A stretch of DNA of 52,214 nucleotides. It comes from Pseudorhodoplanes sp. GTDB lineage: Bacteria; Pseudomonadota; Alphaproteobacteria; Rhizobiales; Xanthobacteraceae. The DNA lies in assembly GCA_013388965.1 (NCBI GenBank), contig JACAEG010000122.1, positions 1-52,214 on the forward strand, in the 5' to 3' direction. How positions within the stretch are numbered: the stretch's first letter is position 1; every line of letters starts with the position of its first letter. Of the stretch, positions 1 to 9,872 are shown piece after piece. The notes beneath the pieces are model-generated. The model was not told where the DNA came from. It saw only the letters and a program-made list of their open reading frames with translations, and did not search any database. The position numbers and the translations under genes were made by a program.

Positions 1-1
1 G

Positions 2-817
2 GGCAAGCGCGTGCTGCTGATCGGCTGCGACCCGAAGAGCGATACGACGTCGCTGCTGTTCGGCGGCAGAGCCACGCCAACGATCATCGAGACCTCGGCG
101 CGCAAGAAGCTCGCTGGCGAGGAGGTCAGGATTTCCGACGTGTGCTTCAAGCGCGACGGCGTGTTCGCGATGGAGCTGGGTGGGCCGGAGGTCGGACGCG
201 GCTGCGGCGGTCGGGGAATCATTCACGGATTCGAACTGCTGGAGAAGCTCGGCTTTCACGAGTGGGGCTTCGACTACGTGCTGCTCGACTTTCTCGGCGA
301 CGTGGTCTGCGGCGGCTTCGGCCTGCCGATCGCGCGCGACATGTGCCAGAAGGTGATCGTTGTCGGATCGAACGACCTGCAGTCGCTCTATGTCGCCAAT
401 AACGTCTGCTCGGCGGTCGAGTATTTCCGCAAGCTCGGAGGAAATGTCGGCGTTGCCGGCATGGTGGTGAACAAGGACGACGGGACCGGCGAGGCGGCGG
501 CCTTTGCCCAGGCCGTCGGCATTCCGATCCTGTCAGCCATTCCGGCCGACGAGGACATCCGTCGCAAAAGTGCGAACTACGAGATCATTGGCAGGCCCGG
601 CGGTCGCTGGGGGCCGCTGTTCGAGGAACTGGCGACCAATGTCGCAGCTGCCCCTCCGGTGCATCCGAAGCCGCTGACGCAGGACGCTCTCCTCGGCCTG
701 TTCAAAGGCGATGCCGTCGGCCGCGGCGTGGTGCTCGATCCGGCATCGTTCGAGGACATGTGCGGCGGTGTGGTGATGGAGAAGCCCTCGCTCGAAGTGG
801 TCTACGACAAGGTCTAG
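2..817 (+). CDS. bchX: Chlorophyllide a reductase iron protein BchX (5' partial)
   Basis: ATP-dependent reductase component of chlorophyllide a reductase, which passes electrons to BchY/BchZ to reduce ring B in bacteriochlorophyll a synthesis. The reading frame is open from base 2, so the start and the Walker A loop lie outside the window. The visible part begins GKRVLLIGCDPKSD, as in NifH/BchL-like ATPases. The two cysteine contexts for the bridging [4Fe-4S] cluster are present (GRGCGGRG and GDVVCGGFG). It resembles BchL but lacks BchL's CDPKHDST form and has the BchX-type C-terminus. It is followed after 23 bases by bchY. Confidence 0.95.
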   Translation, partial: GKRVLLIGCDPKSDTTSLLFGGRATPTIIETSARKKLAGEEVRISDVCFKRDGVFAMELGGPEVGRGCGGRGIIHGFELLEKLGFHEWGFDYVLLDFLGDVVCGGFGLPIARDMCQKVIVVGSNDLQSLYVANNVCSAVEYFRKLGGNVGVAGMVVNKDDGTGEAAAFAQAVGIPILSAIPADEDIRRKSANYEIIGRPGGRWGPLFEELATNVAAAPPVHPKPLTQDALLGLFKGDAVGRGVVLDPASFEDMCGGVVMEKPSLEVVYDKV

Positions 818-840
818 CGGAAGCGGGGCGTCATTATTCC

Positions 841-2472
841 ATGACAAGCTTGCACCAATTGGTCGAAGACGCAGTGAGGACGACGGGCGACGTTGCCCGC
901 GACTCGACCGAGCGGATGCCGATTTCCATCGGCGATGCGAGTTTTGCGGCGGCACTCGATCCGGCGATGCAAATCAAGGCGGCGGCGCTCAAGGGCGACG
1001 GCGCGGGATGCCATGCCGGCAAGGACGAGATGCGACGTGCGGCGGCAGCGGCCGGAAAGAGCGAAACGCTCGATCGCTATGCCGCCGATTATCCCGCCGG
1101 TCCGCACGACCAGCCGCAGAGCATGTGCCCGGCTTTCGGATCGTTGCGGGTCGGCCTGCGCATGCGGCGAACCGCGACCATTCTCTCAGGCTCGGCTTGT
1201 TGCGTGTACGGCCTGACTTTCACGTCACATTTCTATGGCGCGCGCCGCACCGTGGGCTACGTGCCGTTCAATTCCGAGACGCTGGTCACCGGAAAGCTGT
1301 TCGAGGACATTCGCGAGGCGGTGTTCAAGACAGCGGATCCGGCCAAGTACGACGCGATCGTCATCACCAACCTGTGCGTTCCGACCGCCTCCGGCGTCCC
1401 GCTTCAGCTCCTGCCTAAGGAAATCAACGGCGTCCGGATCATCGGGATCGACGTGCCGGGCTTCGGCATTCCGACGCATGCCGAGGCGAAGGACGTGCTG
1501 GCCGGCGCGATGCTGCGTTATGCGCGCGAGGAGGTGGAGCAGGGGCCCGTTCAGGCGCCGCGCGCGGGCCGCAGCGAACGGCCGACGGTGACTTTGCTCG
1601 GCGAGATGTTCCCCGCCGATCCGGTCGGCATCGGCATGATGCTCGAGCCGATGGGCCTCGCTGCGGGCCCTGTCGTGCCGACGCGCGAATGGCGCGAACT
1701 CTATGCCGCGCTCGATTGCGCGGCTGTTGCCGCCATTCATCCGTTCTACACAGCGGCGCTGCGCGAATTCGAGACAGCCGGCCGCAAGATCGTCGGCTCG
1801 GCGCCGGTCGGTCACGACGGCACGGCCGCCTGGCTCGACGCAATTGCCGAGGCATGCGGCGTCGGCGCCGATGCGCTTGCGGCCGCAAAGAACAGAATGT
1901 TGCCGGCCATCAAGGCTGCGCTGGCGGCGCGCCCGGTGAAGGGCCGCATCACGCTCACCGGCTATGAGGGGTCCGAACTTCTGGTCGCGCGTCTGCTGAT
2001 CGAGAGCGGTGCGGAACTGCCCTATGTCGGAACCGCGTGCCCGCGTACACGCTGGTCCGAGACGGATCGAGAGTGGCTCGAAGCCAGGGGCGTGAAGGTT
2101 CAATACCGCGCCTCGCTCGAACAGGACATCGCTGCTGTCCATGAATTCAAGCCGGACCTTGCCATCGGCACGACACCCGTCGTTCAGGCGGCGAAGGAAA
2201 TGGCGATACCCGCGCTCTACTTCACCAATCTGATCTCGGCGCGCCCGCTCATGGGCGTGGCCGGGGCGGGATCGCTCGCGCAGGTTGTCAACGCCGCGCT
2301 CGGCAACAAGGCGCGGTTCGAAGCCATGCGCGAATTCTTCGAGGGTGTGGGCGACGGATTCGCAGCCGGGGTCTGGGAGAGCGAGCCAAAGGACCGCCCT
2401 GAATTCCGCGAGCGCTATCGGCGTCAGCTCGAAGCCCAGGCGAAAGCCCGCAGGTCGCTGGAGAGCGTGTGA
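841..2472 (+). CDS. bchY: Chlorophyllide a reductase subunit BchY
   Basis: NifD-like catalytic subunit of chlorophyllide a reductase; with BchZ it carries the site that reduces the C7=C8 bond. The predicted protein has 543 residues. Cysteines typical of the family are visible in [19 protein letters not shown] and NLCVPTASG. The ATG at 841 ([10 protein letters not shown]) is chosen over an in-frame upstream ATG at 760 because the latter would overlap bchX by 58 bases. The stop overlaps the bchZ start by one base (TGATG), which implies translational coupling. Confidence 0.93.
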   Translation: MTSLHQLVEDAVRTTGDVARDSTERMPISIGDASFAAALDPAMQIKAAALKGDGAGCHAGKDEMRRAAAAAGKSETLDRYAADYPAGPHDQPQSMCPAFGSLRVGLRMRRTATILSGSACCVYGLTFTSHFYGARRTVGYVPFNSETLVTGKLFEDIREAVFKTADPAKYDAIVITNLCVPTASGVPLQLLPKEINGVRIIGIDVPGFGIPTHAEAKDVLAGAMLRYAREEVEQGPVQAPRAGRSERPTVTLLGEMFPADPVGIGMMLEPMGLAAGPVVPTREWRELYAALDCAAVAAIHPFYTAALREFETAGRKIVGSAPVGHDGTAAWLDAIAEACGVGADALAAAKNRMLPAIKAALAARPVKGRITLTGYEGSELLVARLLIESGAELPYVGTACPRTRWSETDREWLEARGVKVQYRASLEQDIAAVHEFKPDLAIGTTPVVQAAKEMAIPALYFTNLISARPLMGVAGAGSLAQVVNAALGNKARFEAMREFFEGVGDGFAAGVWESEPKDRPEFRERYRRQLEAQAKARRSLESV

Positions 2473-3923
2473 TGCTTGTTCTCGATCACGACCGCGCCGG
2501 CGGCTACTGGGGCTCCGTGTATGTCTTCACGGCGGTGAAAGGGATGCAGGTCATCATCGACGGCCCTGTCGGTTGCGAGAATCTGCCGGTCACGTCGGTC
2601 CTGCACTACACCGATGCGCTGCCGCCGCACGAACTGCCGATCGTGGTCACCGGCCTCGGCGAAGAAGAGCTCGGTCAGACCGGAACCGAGGGCGCCATGC
2701 GGCGCGCTCATCGCACGCTCGATCACAATTTGCCCGCCGTGGTCGTGACCGGATCGATTGCCGAGATGATCGGCGGCGGTGTCACGCCGGAAGGGACAAA
2801 CATCAAGCGGTTTCTGCCCAGGACCATCGACGAGGATCAGTGGCAGAGCGCCAACCGCGCGATGGTCTGGCTGTGGACGGAATACGGCCTGAAGAAGGTT
2901 CCCGACCGCAAGCCGCGCAAGGAGGGCGAGAAGCCTCGCGTCAACATCATCGGGCCGATCTACGGCACTTTCAACATGCCGTCCGACCTCGCCGAAATAC
3001 GGCGCCTGATCGAAGGTATCGGTGCGGAAGTGAACATGGTGTTTCCGCTCGGCAGTCACCTTGCCGATATCGCGCGACTGACCAACGCCGATGTCAATGT
3101 GTGCATGTATCGCGAATTCGGCCGCATGCTGTGCGAGGCGCTGAATCGGCCTTACCTGCAAGCCCCCATCGGCTTGCATTCCACCACAAAATTCCTGCGG
3201 GCTCTGGGCGGGTTGCTCGACCTCGATCCCGAGCCGTTCATCGCGCAGGAAAGGCACACGACCATCAAGCCGCTCTGGGACCTGTGGCGCTCGGTGACTC
3301 AGGACTTCTACGGGACGGCAAGCTTCGGGATCGTCGCGAGCGAGACCTATGCGCGGGGCGTCCGCCATTTCCTCGAGGAGGAAATGGGAATGGTCTGCAA
3401 CTTCTCCTTCGCCCGGCGCGCAGGCGTGAAGCCCGACAACGACGCCGTGCGCGAAGCGATTCGCAATGCGCCGCCGCTCGTGCTCTTCGGCAGCTATAAC
3501 GAGCGAATGTACATGTCGGAGGCGGGCGGGCGATCGGTCTACATCCCGGCCTCGTTTCCCGGCGCCATCATCCGCCGACATACCGGCACTCCGTTCATGG
3601 GCTATTCCGGCGCGACCTATCTCGTGCAGGAGGTCTGCAACGCGCTGTTCGACGCGCTCTTTCACATTCTGCCGCTTGGAACGGACCTCGATCGCGTGGA
3701 AGCGACGCCGGCGCGCCTGCAGCCGGATCTGCCGTGGAACGACGACGCCAAGTCCGCGCTCGATACGCTGGTCGAGTCGCATCCGGTTCTGGTCCGGATT
3801 TCGGCTGCAAAGCGTCTGCGCGATGCGGCGGAACGGGACGCGCGCCGCAACGGCGACGATCGCGTCACGGCGCAAAGCGTCGATCGCGCGCGCTCCGCGC
3901 TGATGGAAGGAAAGGCCGCATGA
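2472..3923 (+). CDS. bchZ: Chlorophyllide a reductase subunit BchZ
   Basis: NifK-like subunit of chlorophyllide a reductase, 483 residues. The N-terminus ([19 protein letters not shown]) and the cysteine context [12 protein letters not shown] are typical of BchZ, as is TEYGLKK followed by the [11 protein letters not shown] region. An in-frame GTG three bases upstream (2469) is possible, but the ATG overlapping the bchY stop is preferred. A 12-codon open frame (3920-3958) overlaps the bchZ stop as ATGA and ends just before the pufQ-like gene. It may only be spacer carrying the next ribosome-binding site. Confidence 0.94.
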   Translation: MLVLDHDRAGGYWGSVYVFTAVKGMQVIIDGPVGCENLPVTSVLHYTDALPPHELPIVVTGLGEEELGQTGTEGAMRRAHRTLDHNLPAVVVTGSIAEMIGGGVTPEGTNIKRFLPRTIDEDQWQSANRAMVWLWTEYGLKKVPDRKPRKEGEKPRVNIIGPIYGTFNMPSDLAEIRRLIEGIGAEVNMVFPLGSHLADIARLTNADVNVCMYREFGRMLCEALNRPYLQAPIGLHSTTKFLRALGGLLDLDPEPFIAQERHTTIKPLWDLWRSVTQDFYGTASFGIVASETYARGVRHFLEEEMGMVCNFSFARRAGVKPDNDAVREAIRNAPPLVLFGSYNERMYMSEAGGRSVYIPASFPGAIIRRHTGTPFMGYSGATYLVQEVCNALFDALFHILPLGTDLDRVEATPARLQPDLPWNDDAKSALDTLVESHPVLVRISAAKRLRDAAERDARRNGDDRVTAQSVDRARSALMEGKAA

Positions 3924-3960
3924 GTGGCCAGGCGAAACGCAGCTCAGGGAGGACTTAGTC

Positions 3961-4182
3961 ATGGCTCTTGAAGCACATACACGGACAGGTCTGGACGAAT
4001 CCTGGCGCACGAGCCGCACAGGACCGATTCTTCTCAGTGCAACGATTCTAGCGATGTTCATCGTGGTGACGTTCGTGTTTCGCCTCATGCCTTGGCATTG
4101 GGGCGATGCACGCCGCCGTTCGATTTTCGGTGAAGCCCGCGCGTCCACGGATCGGCTGATGCCGTTCCTGTACATGGGCTGA
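3961..4182 (+). CDS. pufQ: PufQ-like small membrane protein
   Basis: A 73-residue protein between bchZ and pufB, the position of pufQ in Rhodobacter, where PufQ affects bacteriochlorophyll and antenna formation. It has a soluble N-terminus, one membrane span (about residues 22-44, GPILLSATILAMFIVVTFVF) and a C-terminal tail ending TDRLMPFLYMG. That architecture and the alanine-rich tail fit PufQ, but sequence similarity to Rhodobacter PufQ is weak by eye, so the name rests mainly on position and topology. A strong ribosome-binding site (AGGGAGGA) precedes the ATG. Confidence 0.6.
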   Translation: MALEAHTRTGLDESWRTSRTGPILLSATILAMFIVVTFVFRLMPWHWGDARRRSIFGEARASTDRLMPFLYMG

Positions 4183-4191
4183 CCGCTCGAG

Positions 4192-4217
4192 TTTCCGTCC
4201 GGCTCGCCGGGCGGAAA
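4192..4217 (+). other. RNA hairpin between pufQ-like gene and pufB
   Basis: Inverted repeat with 11-bp arms (TTTCCGTCCGG at 4192-4202 pairs with CCGGGCGGAAA at 4207-4217, one G-U pair) around a CTCG loop. It has no T tract, so it is more likely an mRNA processing or stability element, or a weak terminator after the pufQ-like gene. Confidence 0.6.
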
Positions 4218-4237
4218 GTGCCGTGGTCCTCAAGGCT

Positions 4238-4254
4238 GCGGCAACCCTTGCCGC
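4238..4254 (+). other. Second hairpin upstream of pufB
   Basis: Perfect 7-bp stem (GCGGCAA at 4238-4244, TTGCCGC at 4248-4254) with a CCC loop, 48 bases before the pufB start. Together with the hairpin at 4192 it could protect the 5' end of the very abundant pufBA message; this role is inferred. Confidence 0.5.
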
Positions 4255-4302
4255 GCGGGATGTGCGCGGTAACGGCCGCAAGGCCAAACCGGAGTACCAA
4301 CA

Positions 4303-4527
4303 ATGGCTGCTGATCGAAGCGGCTCTCTGTCGGGGCTGACGGAATCTGAGGCGAGGGAGTTTCACTCCATCTTCGTCACCAGCTTCCTCATCTTCACAGC
4401 GATCGCCATCGTCGCTCACTTCCTCGTGTGGCAGTGGCGCCCGTGGTTGCCCGGGCCGAGGGGTTACGCATCCGTCGAGGACAGCGTGATCCAGTCGGCG
4501 AACTACCTGCTCTCGTTCGTAGCGTAG
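4303..4527 (+). CDS. pufB: Light-harvesting 1 beta polypeptide PufB
   Basis: Antenna beta subunit of the RC-LH1 core complex; binds bacteriochlorophyll a and carotenoid. The 74-residue protein shows the family pattern [17 protein letters not shown], then a membrane span and [14 protein letters not shown], in which the His is the bacteriochlorophyll ligand and WRPW closes the span. A C-terminal extension of about 22 residues beyond WRPW makes it longer than Rhodobacter PufB (about 49). The ribosome-binding site CGGAG lies 11 bases upstream. pufA follows after 11 bases. Confidence 0.95.
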   Translation: MAADRSGSLSGLTESEAREFHSIFVTSFLIFTAIAIVAHFLVWQWRPWLPGPRGYASVEDSVIQSANYLLSFVA

Positions 4528-4538
4528 GAGGATAGACA

Positions 4539-4745
4539 ATGTGGAGAATGTGGCTCCTGTTCGATCCGCGCAGAGCGCTGGTCGCATTGTTTACCTTCCT
4601 GTTCGCGCTGGCGCTGGTGATTCATTTCATCCTGCTCAGCACGAACCGCTTCAACTGGCTGGAGCCTCGCGCTCCTGCGGCCAGGACCGGAGAGCTGATC
4701 TCGCCTGCAGTACCGACGCTGGTTGCGGAAACCAGAATCGGCTGA
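4539..4745 (+). CDS. pufA: Light-harvesting 1 alpha polypeptide PufA
   Basis: Antenna alpha subunit of LH1, 68 residues. [20 protein letters not shown] is the standard alpha N-terminus, and [17 protein letters not shown] carries the bacteriochlorophyll-ligating His and the C-terminal Trp region. The ribosome-binding site GGAGGA sits close to the ATG. A long stable hairpin follows before pufL, as expected when pufBA transcripts must outnumber pufLM transcripts. Confidence 0.95.
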   Translation: MWRMWLLFDPRRALVALFTFLFALALVIHFILLSTNRFNWLEPRAPAARTGELISPAVPTLVAETRIG

Positions 4746-4762
4746 AGGCAGATCTCACCCAA

Positions 4763-4802
4763 AGCGGACGGGGTTTGACTCGCAAGGTCTGCCCCGTCCG
4801 CT
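4763..4802 (+). other. pufA-pufL intercistronic hairpin
   Basis: Perfect 11-bp inverted repeat: AGCGGACGGGG (4763-4773) pairs with CCCCGTCCGCT (4792-4802) across an 18-base loop. In Rhodobacter, hairpins at this place block 3'-to-5' decay and leave a stable pufBA message, giving excess LH1 over reaction centre. The same function is inferred here from position and stem strength. Confidence 0.75.
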
Positions 4803-4860
4803 GACCGAGATGACGTTGCGGCTTGTCGCGCAGGCGGCTTGCCAACCGGAGGGCCCTTCA

Positions 4861-5703
4861 ATGGCCATGCTCAGCTTTGAACCGAAATACCGTGTCAGGG
4901 GCGGCACTTTGATCGGCGGAGACCTGTTCGATTTCTGGGTCGGCCCCTTCTATGTGGGATTCTTCGGGGTGACGACGATCTTCTTCACCTTCGTTGGGGT
5001 CGCATTGATCCTCTACGGTGTGGCGCTTGGGCCAACCTGGAATCCGTTCCTGCTCAGCATCAATCCGCCGCCGGTCGAATACGGGCTGTCCTTCGCGCCG
5101 CTCGCGGACGGGGGTATCTGGCAGCTCGTGACGATATGCGCGATCGGGGCGTTCGGATCGTGGGCGCTGCGGGAAGTGGAAATCTGCCGAAAGCTCGGCA
5201 TCGGGTTTCACGTTCCTTTCGCGTTCAGCGTCGCGATATTCGCCTATGTGTCGCTGGTCGTGATTCGCCCCGTGATGATGGGCTCGTGGTCGTACGGATT
5301 TCCGTACGGATTCATGAGCCATCTCGATTGGGTTTCGACCACGGGATACCAGTACGGCAACTTTCACTACAACCCCGCGCACATGATCGCGATCACGTTC
5401 TTCTTCACGACGTGTCTCGCGCTGGCGCTGCATGGCTCCCTGATCCTGTCCGCAACCAATCCCAGGAAGGGCGAAGTTGTAAAGACAGCCGAGCATGAAA
5501 ACTCCTTCTTCCGCGACACGATCGGCTGGTCGATCGGAACGCTCGGGATCCATCGCCTTGGGCTCTTCCTGGCCTTGTCGGCCGGCTTCTGGAGCGCGGT
5601 CTGCATCATCATCAGCGGTCCGTCGTATCTGTGGCCGGAAGGCGAGCAATGGGTCAGCTGGTGGGATTGGTGGCTGCGGCTTCCGATCTGGTCGTCGAAT
5701 TGA
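4861..5703 (+). CDS. pufL: Photosynthetic reaction centre L subunit
   Basis: Core membrane subunit of the type II reaction centre, 280 residues with five membrane spans. [36 protein letters not shown] is split by the classic PufL N-terminus; [19 protein letters not shown] and GTLGIHRLG carry bacteriochlorophyll and iron ligands. The ATG at 4861 aligns with known PufL N-termini and has a CGGAGGG ribosome-binding site; longer in-frame starts would run through the hairpin. pufM follows after 16 bases. Confidence 0.97.
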   Translation: MAMLSFEPKYRVRGGTLIGGDLFDFWVGPFYVGFFGVTTIFFTFVGVALILYGVALGPTWNPFLLSINPPPVEYGLSFAPLADGGIWQLVTICAIGAFGSWALREVEICRKLGIGFHVPFAFSVAIFAYVSLVVIRPVMMGSWSYGFPYGFMSHLDWVSTTGYQYGNFHYNPAHMIAITFFFTTCLALALHGSLILSATNPRKGEVVKTAEHENSFFRDTIGWSIGTLGIHRLGLFLALSAGFWSAVCIIISGPSYLWPEGEQWVSWWDWWLRLPIWSSN

Positions 5704-5719
5704 GGTCGGGGAGGACGTC

Positions 5720-6640
5720 ATGGCCGAATATCAGAATATCTTCACCACTGTGCAGGTCCGCTCCGCCCTCTATCCCGGCGTGCCGGTCGTCGGCGGACCC
5801 TGGGTTCGCACGGGCGGCGGTTTTTCCTATTGGCTCGGAAAGATCGGCGATGCGCAGGTCGGGCCGTTCTATCTCGGCTGGACCGGGCTCGCGTCGCTGT
5901 TCTGCGGGTTCATCGCTATCGAGATCATCGGCCTCAACATGATGGCGTCGGTGAACTGGAGCCCGATCGAGTTCATGCGCCGGCTGCCCTGGCTGGCACT
6001 TGAGCCGCCCCTTCCGCAGCACGGTCTCTCGATCCTGCCGCCGCTGACGGAAGGCGGCTGGTGGCTGATCGCAGGCTTCTTCCTGACTCTCTCCATCCTG
6101 CTCTGGTGGGTGCGCGTCTATGTGCGGGCGCGGCTGCTCGGCATGGGCACGCATGTCGCATGGGCGTTTGCCTCGGCGATCTTTCTCTATCTGGTGCTCG
6201 GCTTTATCCGCCCGCTTCTGATGGGCAGCTGGAGCGAGGCCGTTCCGTTCGGGATCTTCCCGCATCTCGACTGGACCAATACCTTCTCGCTCAATCACGG
6301 CAATCTTTTCTACAATCCGTTCCACATGCTTTCGATCGCATTTCTCTATGGGTCGGCATTGCTGTTCGCGATGCACGGCGCGACCATTCTGGCCGTCACC
6401 CGTTATGGCGGCGAACGCGAGATCGAGCAGATCACCGATCGCGGCACTGCAGCAGAGCGCGCCGCCCTGTTCTGGCGCTGGACGATGGGCTTCAACGCGA
6501 CCGTGGAGTCCATCCATCGCTGGGCGTGGTGGTTCGCCTGCCTCTGTACGCTGACCGGCGGAATCGGGATTCTTCTGTCGGGCACGGCGGTGGACAATTG
6601 GTACGAATGGGGTGTCAAGCATGGCTTGGCGGTGCGCTGA
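5720..6640 (+). CDS. pufM: Photosynthetic reaction centre M subunit
   Basis: Second core subunit of the reaction centre, 306 residues. It begins [14 protein letters not shown] and contains [26 protein letters not shown] and ESIHRWAWW, which hold the cofactor-binding histidines. The start follows a GGGGAGGA ribosome-binding site. No pufC (tetrahaem cytochrome) follows; the next gene is a heme oxygenase. Reduction of the special pair must therefore come from a soluble or membrane-anchored cytochrome such as the one at 11598. Confidence 0.97.
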   Translation: MAEYQNIFTTVQVRSALYPGVPVVGGPWVRTGGGFSYWLGKIGDAQVGPFYLGWTGLASLFCGFIAIEIIGLNMMASVNWSPIEFMRRLPWLALEPPLPQHGLSILPPLTEGGWWLIAGFFLTLSILLWWVRVYVRARLLGMGTHVAWAFASAIFLYLVLGFIRPLLMGSWSEAVPFGIFPHLDWTNTFSLNHGNLFYNPFHMLSIAFLYGSALLFAMHGATILAVTRYGGEREIEQITDRGTAAERAALFWRWTMGFNATVESIHRWAWWFACLCTLTGGIGILLSGTAVDNWYEWGVKHGLAVR

Positions 6641-6807
6641 ATGCCATGCCGGCACGTCACCCGGTCCGGCCAGTTACCTTTCTCCCCCATGCCGGACCGG
6701 GGGCGTGTGCGATGTCTCGTGCATCGGGCACCGGGATTGACTATTCTTCTCTCGCATCGGCCGCGCGCGGCCATTTCGAACCCCGCGCGGGCGGGCTTGA
6801 GGTGCAG

Positions 6808-7473
6808 ATGGGATCGGTGGCATTCGACACTGCAGGGCTGACCTTCTCGGAGTCGTTGCGCGAGGGAACGCGGGCGCACCACCTCGAAGCGGAAAGATCC
6901 GGCATTGTCTTCGACATCCTTCGCAAACGCGCGAGTCGAAACGGCCACATGCTGCTGTTGCGCAACCTTTTGCCCGCCTATCGGGAAATGGAGGCGGGAC
7001 TGGAGCAGCATCGAGACCGCTCGCCCGCCGGATTGTTCGCGGTACCCGCGCTCTACCGGACCCATGCGCTGGCGCGGGATCTTGCAAACCTTGCCGGAGA
7101 CGCCTGGATCGACGCGCTACCGCTCCTGCCGGCGGCGGAAGCCTATGCGTCGCGCGTGAGCGCCGCTGCCAAGGGCGACGGCGGGCGATTGCTCGCGCAT
7201 GCCTATGTTCGGTATTTCGGCGATCTCAGCGGCGGCCAGGCGCTGAAGGGATTGCTCGGCCGCACGCTGTCGCTCTCTGCGGAGCAAATGTCGTTCTACG
7301 AATTTCCCGCGATTTCCGATCCGCTGGCATTCAAGAACGAACTGCGCGCAAAGCTCGATCGCGCCGTCTCGGAGCTCGCAGACCCCGGCGATGTGATCGA
7401 GGAGGCGTGCGCGGCATTTCAGCTCAATATCGAGCTATCCAACGCAGTCGCTGCCGCAGCGCGAGAGAGCTAA
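6808..7473 (+). CDS. bphO: Biliverdin-producing heme oxygenase
   Basis: Cleaves haem to biliverdin, CO and iron. The 221-residue product shows SLREGTRAHHLEAE, matching the proximal-helix pattern in which His25 would ligate haem, and the distal-helix motif YVRYFGDLSGGQALKG. It converges on the bacteriophytochrome gene, whose chromophore is biliverdin, so supplying that chromophore is the likely job. Start choice is uncertain: in-frame ATGs exist at 6646, 6712 and 6808. The conserved domain begins just after 6808, and a GAGG sits upstream of it. The symbol is by context; hmuO is an alternative name. Confidence 0.88.
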   Translation: MGSVAFDTAGLTFSESLREGTRAHHLEAERSGIVFDILRKRASRNGHMLLLRNLLPAYREMEAGLEQHRDRSPAGLFAVPALYRTHALARDLANLAGDAWIDALPLLPAAEAYASRVSAAAKGDGGRLLAHAYVRYFGDLSGGQALKGLLGRTLSLSAEQMSFYEFPAISDPLAFKNELRAKLDRAVSELADPGDVIEEACAAFQLNIELSNAVAAAARES

Positions 7474-7514
7474 GGCATTATCGCTTCAGTTCGAATTGCA
7501 GGTTGCGGCAATGT

Positions 7515-7632
7515 CATCTCTCGCTTCGGGAGAGGTCGAGGCGCGCAGCGCGTCGGGTGAGGGGTTGCCCAGCAAGAATCAGCATTCAGGCCCCCCCAAC
7601 CGTCTCGCCGAAGGGGAGAGGGAACGGTCCTT
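7515..7632. repeat. Palindromic REP-like intergenic element
   Basis: Between the converging heme oxygenase and bacteriophytochrome genes lies a dyad-rich stretch: CTCTCGCTTCGGGAGAG at 7518-7534, then GCGCGCAGCGCG and GGGTGAGGGG, and an opposing copy CGAAGGGGAGAGGG at 7609-7622. Its composition matches the dispersed 'GGGAGAGG...GGGTGAGGG' palindromic repeats common between genes in Hyphomicrobiales. It may also end transcription from both sides. Copy number cannot be judged from one window. Confidence 0.6.
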
Positions 7633-7675
7633 CCATGCTGCGAAGCCATAGCTTTCAATCTCAAACGACCATGCT

Positions 7676-9850
7676 TCAGTCGTCCTTGCGTCCCGAACGC
7701 GCCGCGTGCCGGATCAGGTGATCGAGCACCTCGGACGCGCGATTGACCGAAGCGCGCACGCTTTCCAGCATCTGCAGCATGCGCGCATTGTCGACACCGT
7801 CGGAAATCTCCAGCGCCGCGAGCTGCGCGTTTTCGATCACGGACGACAACAGTCGCTGATATTCGAGATCGGGCTTGCCGCCCGTCTCTGTCCCCAGCGT
7901 CCGGGGCCGGTCGAGAATTTCCTCCTGAAAGCGGCGGCCTGCCTCTTCGGCCGCCTTGCGGTCGGCGATGTCCGTGAAGAGCAGCACGAAGCCGAGAATC
8001 CGGTCGGGCGACGAGAATACGGGATCGGCTCGGACCAGGACCGACCGTCTTTCTCCGGTTTCGCTCAGGATGTGAGCTTCGCCGCGCCAGGTGCGGCGAA
8101 ACTGTACAAGCTCCCGCAAGCGTCTGCGCGCTTCCGCCTGATCCGCGAAAAAAACTGCGACGTCGCTCATCCATTCGAGATGCTTGTGCGAGGCGGGAAG
8201 GAGCTTTTCGAGCGCCTCGCTGTTCAGCAGGATGCGGCCGCGGTCGTCGCAAATGATGACCGGCTGCTCCGATATCTGGACCTGCCGGGTAACCTGCGCG
8301 AGCTGATCTTGCGCGATCAGCATACGCACCGATCTGAATTGCAGGACAACGTCTGCCACCGTTTCGCCGATCAGCCTCGCGGCCGACAGGTCGGCGGGAG
8401 TCCACGGCTCGGATTTGCCCTCGACGAGCTGATGCCATTGCGCGAAGGAGCGGCGGGGAGACAGATCGCTCGGATCGTTCCCGATCAGCACCGGCTCAAG
8501 GGGATCGCCGCCCCATGTGATCATGCGGATTCGCTCGGGTCTGAACCAGATAAGATATTCGCCCTTTGTGTCGGATACCGGCGTGGCCAGAACTCCCGTT
8601 GCAACCGACGTCAACGACGAGAAAGCCGGTTCGTCGATGCCGATCGAGGCGGTCGCAAAGACGCCGCTGCGAGGCATCTCGTCGAGCCAGTTCGCAATCT
8701 CGCGAAGCTGGTAGGTGCCGGGAACTTCGCCGGTCGCGAGAACCTGTCCTTCGAACAGAAGCGCGGCACCGCTCGCGCCAACCGGTTGCAGCAGCGATTG
8801 CGAATTGTCGAACAAGGCCTGACGCCAGTCTCCATCGCGCGAAATGGCCTCGATCATGCGCTGCTCGAGGCGGCGGACGGAAAGCTCCGCCTGAGCCTGC
8901 GCAAAACTCTCCAGCGCCGCGATGCGCGTTGCAACCGCTTCCGCCAGCAATTCGCAGGCTGCCCGCATTTCAAACGGCAGCGATCGCGGCTCGTAATGAT
9001 GGCAAGCGACGAGGCCCCACAGCTTTCCGCCCACGACCAGCGACGCGACCAGCGTGGCGCCGACGCCCATATTCTTGAGATACTGAATATGGATGGGGGA
9101 CATGCTGCGCAACCAGCACAACGACATGTCGAGGTCGCGCCCGGTAATCTGGCAGTGCCGGGGAACGATCGGAACCGACTTGTACGCAACGTCAACGAGA
9201 ACGCGGACGCGGTTTCTTTCATATAGCTTTCGGGCGATCTGCGGAATGTCGGAGGCGGGATAGCGATTGCCGAGATACGGTTCGAGTTCCGGCTCGCGCC
9301 GTTCGGAAAACACCTCGCCATGACCCTCTTCATCGAAGCGGTAGACCATGACTCGGTCGTATCCAGTCAGACTCTTGAAGATGCTCGCTGTTTCCTCGCA
9401 CAAGGCGCGCAGCGACGGCGAGTTCACGATCGTCGGCAAGGCGCGGCCTATCGGCTCCGACAGGTCCACGGGCGGACCGGCATGTTCGAGCTCGATCACC
9501 AGGCCGCCATCCACGGGTCGGTGAAGCAGCACGTCGAATTCGCGGGCGGGCTGGCCTGCGGTGCACCGAACCGCGATCGGTATCGTGCGCAATGGCTCGC
9601 TCAGATGGGCCCTGATGCGCTGCCCGATATTTCCGCCGAGGCTATCGATGCTGGCGCCCAGCAATTCCTTTTCGATGTTCAGGAACGCACCCGCATTGGC
9701 GCTCATCTGGACGATCACGATATCCGGCTCGCGCAGAACGAGCAGGGCGCCATGAGGCTGGATGGATCCGGCAAGGTGAATCTGCTCGCGCTCGCAATTG
9801 GAAAGATCGGCTTGGCCGAATGCGGGCAGGGGCAGATGTCGAGAGGTCAC
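7676..9850 (-). CDS. bphP: Bacteriophytochrome, PAS-GAF-PHY-PAS, no kinase domain
   Basis: Red/far-red photoreceptor of 724 residues. Cys19 (LSNCEREQIHLAGSIQPHG) is at the biliverdin attachment position. The GAF domain holds YPASDIP (198-203) and DMSLCWLRSMSPIH (241-254). The PHY tongue carries PRRSF (465-469). A PAS domain (about 515-635) and a short helical tail follow. There is no H-box, N-box or ATP-binding region of a histidine kinase. This layout matches BrBphP of Bradyrhizobium ORS278 and RpBphP1 of Rhodopseudomonas, which act by binding PpsR2 directly. It starts at GTG, 22 bases after ppsR2, so the two form one operon. Confidence 0.94.
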   Translation of the reverse strand: MTSRHLPLPAFGQADLSNCEREQIHLAGSIQPHGALLVLREPDIVIVQMSANAGAFLNIEKELLGASIDSLGGNIGQRIRAHLSEPLRTIPIAVRCTAGQPAREFDVLLHRPVDGGLVIELEHAGPPVDLSEPIGRALPTIVNSPSLRALCEETASIFKSLTGYDRVMVYRFDEEGHGEVFSERREPELEPYLGNRYPASDIPQIARKLYERNRVRVLVDVAYKSVPIVPRHCQITGRDLDMSLCWLRSMSPIHIQYLKNMGVGATLVASLVVGGKLWGLVACHHYEPRSLPFEMRAACELLAEAVATRIAALESFAQAQAELSVRRLEQRMIEAISRDGDWRQALFDNSQSLLQPVGASGAALLFEGQVLATGEVPGTYQLREIANWLDEMPRSGVFATASIGIDEPAFSSLTSVATGVLATPVSDTKGEYLIWFRPERIRMITWGGDPLEPVLIGNDPSDLSPRRSFAQWHQLVEGKSEPWTPADLSAARLIGETVADVVLQFRSVRMLIAQDQLAQVTRQVQISEQPVIICDDRGRILLNSEALEKLLPASHKHLEWMSDVAVFFADQAEARRRLRELVQFRRTWRGEAHILSETGERRSVLVRADPVFSSPDRILGFVLLFTDIADRKAAEEAGRRFQEEILDRPRTLGTETGGKPDLEYQRLLSSVIENAQLAALEISDGVDNARMLQMLESVRASVNRASEVLDHLIRHAARSGRKDD

Positions 9851-9872
9851 CGGCGCGATCTCCCGGGTTGAG

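Noticed and set aside
1225-2142. Long open frames opposite bchY, bchZ, pufLM, bphP, bchH and others
   Set aside because: They lie antisense to well-conserved genes, have Arg/His-rich composition typical of high-GC shadows, and no family motif.
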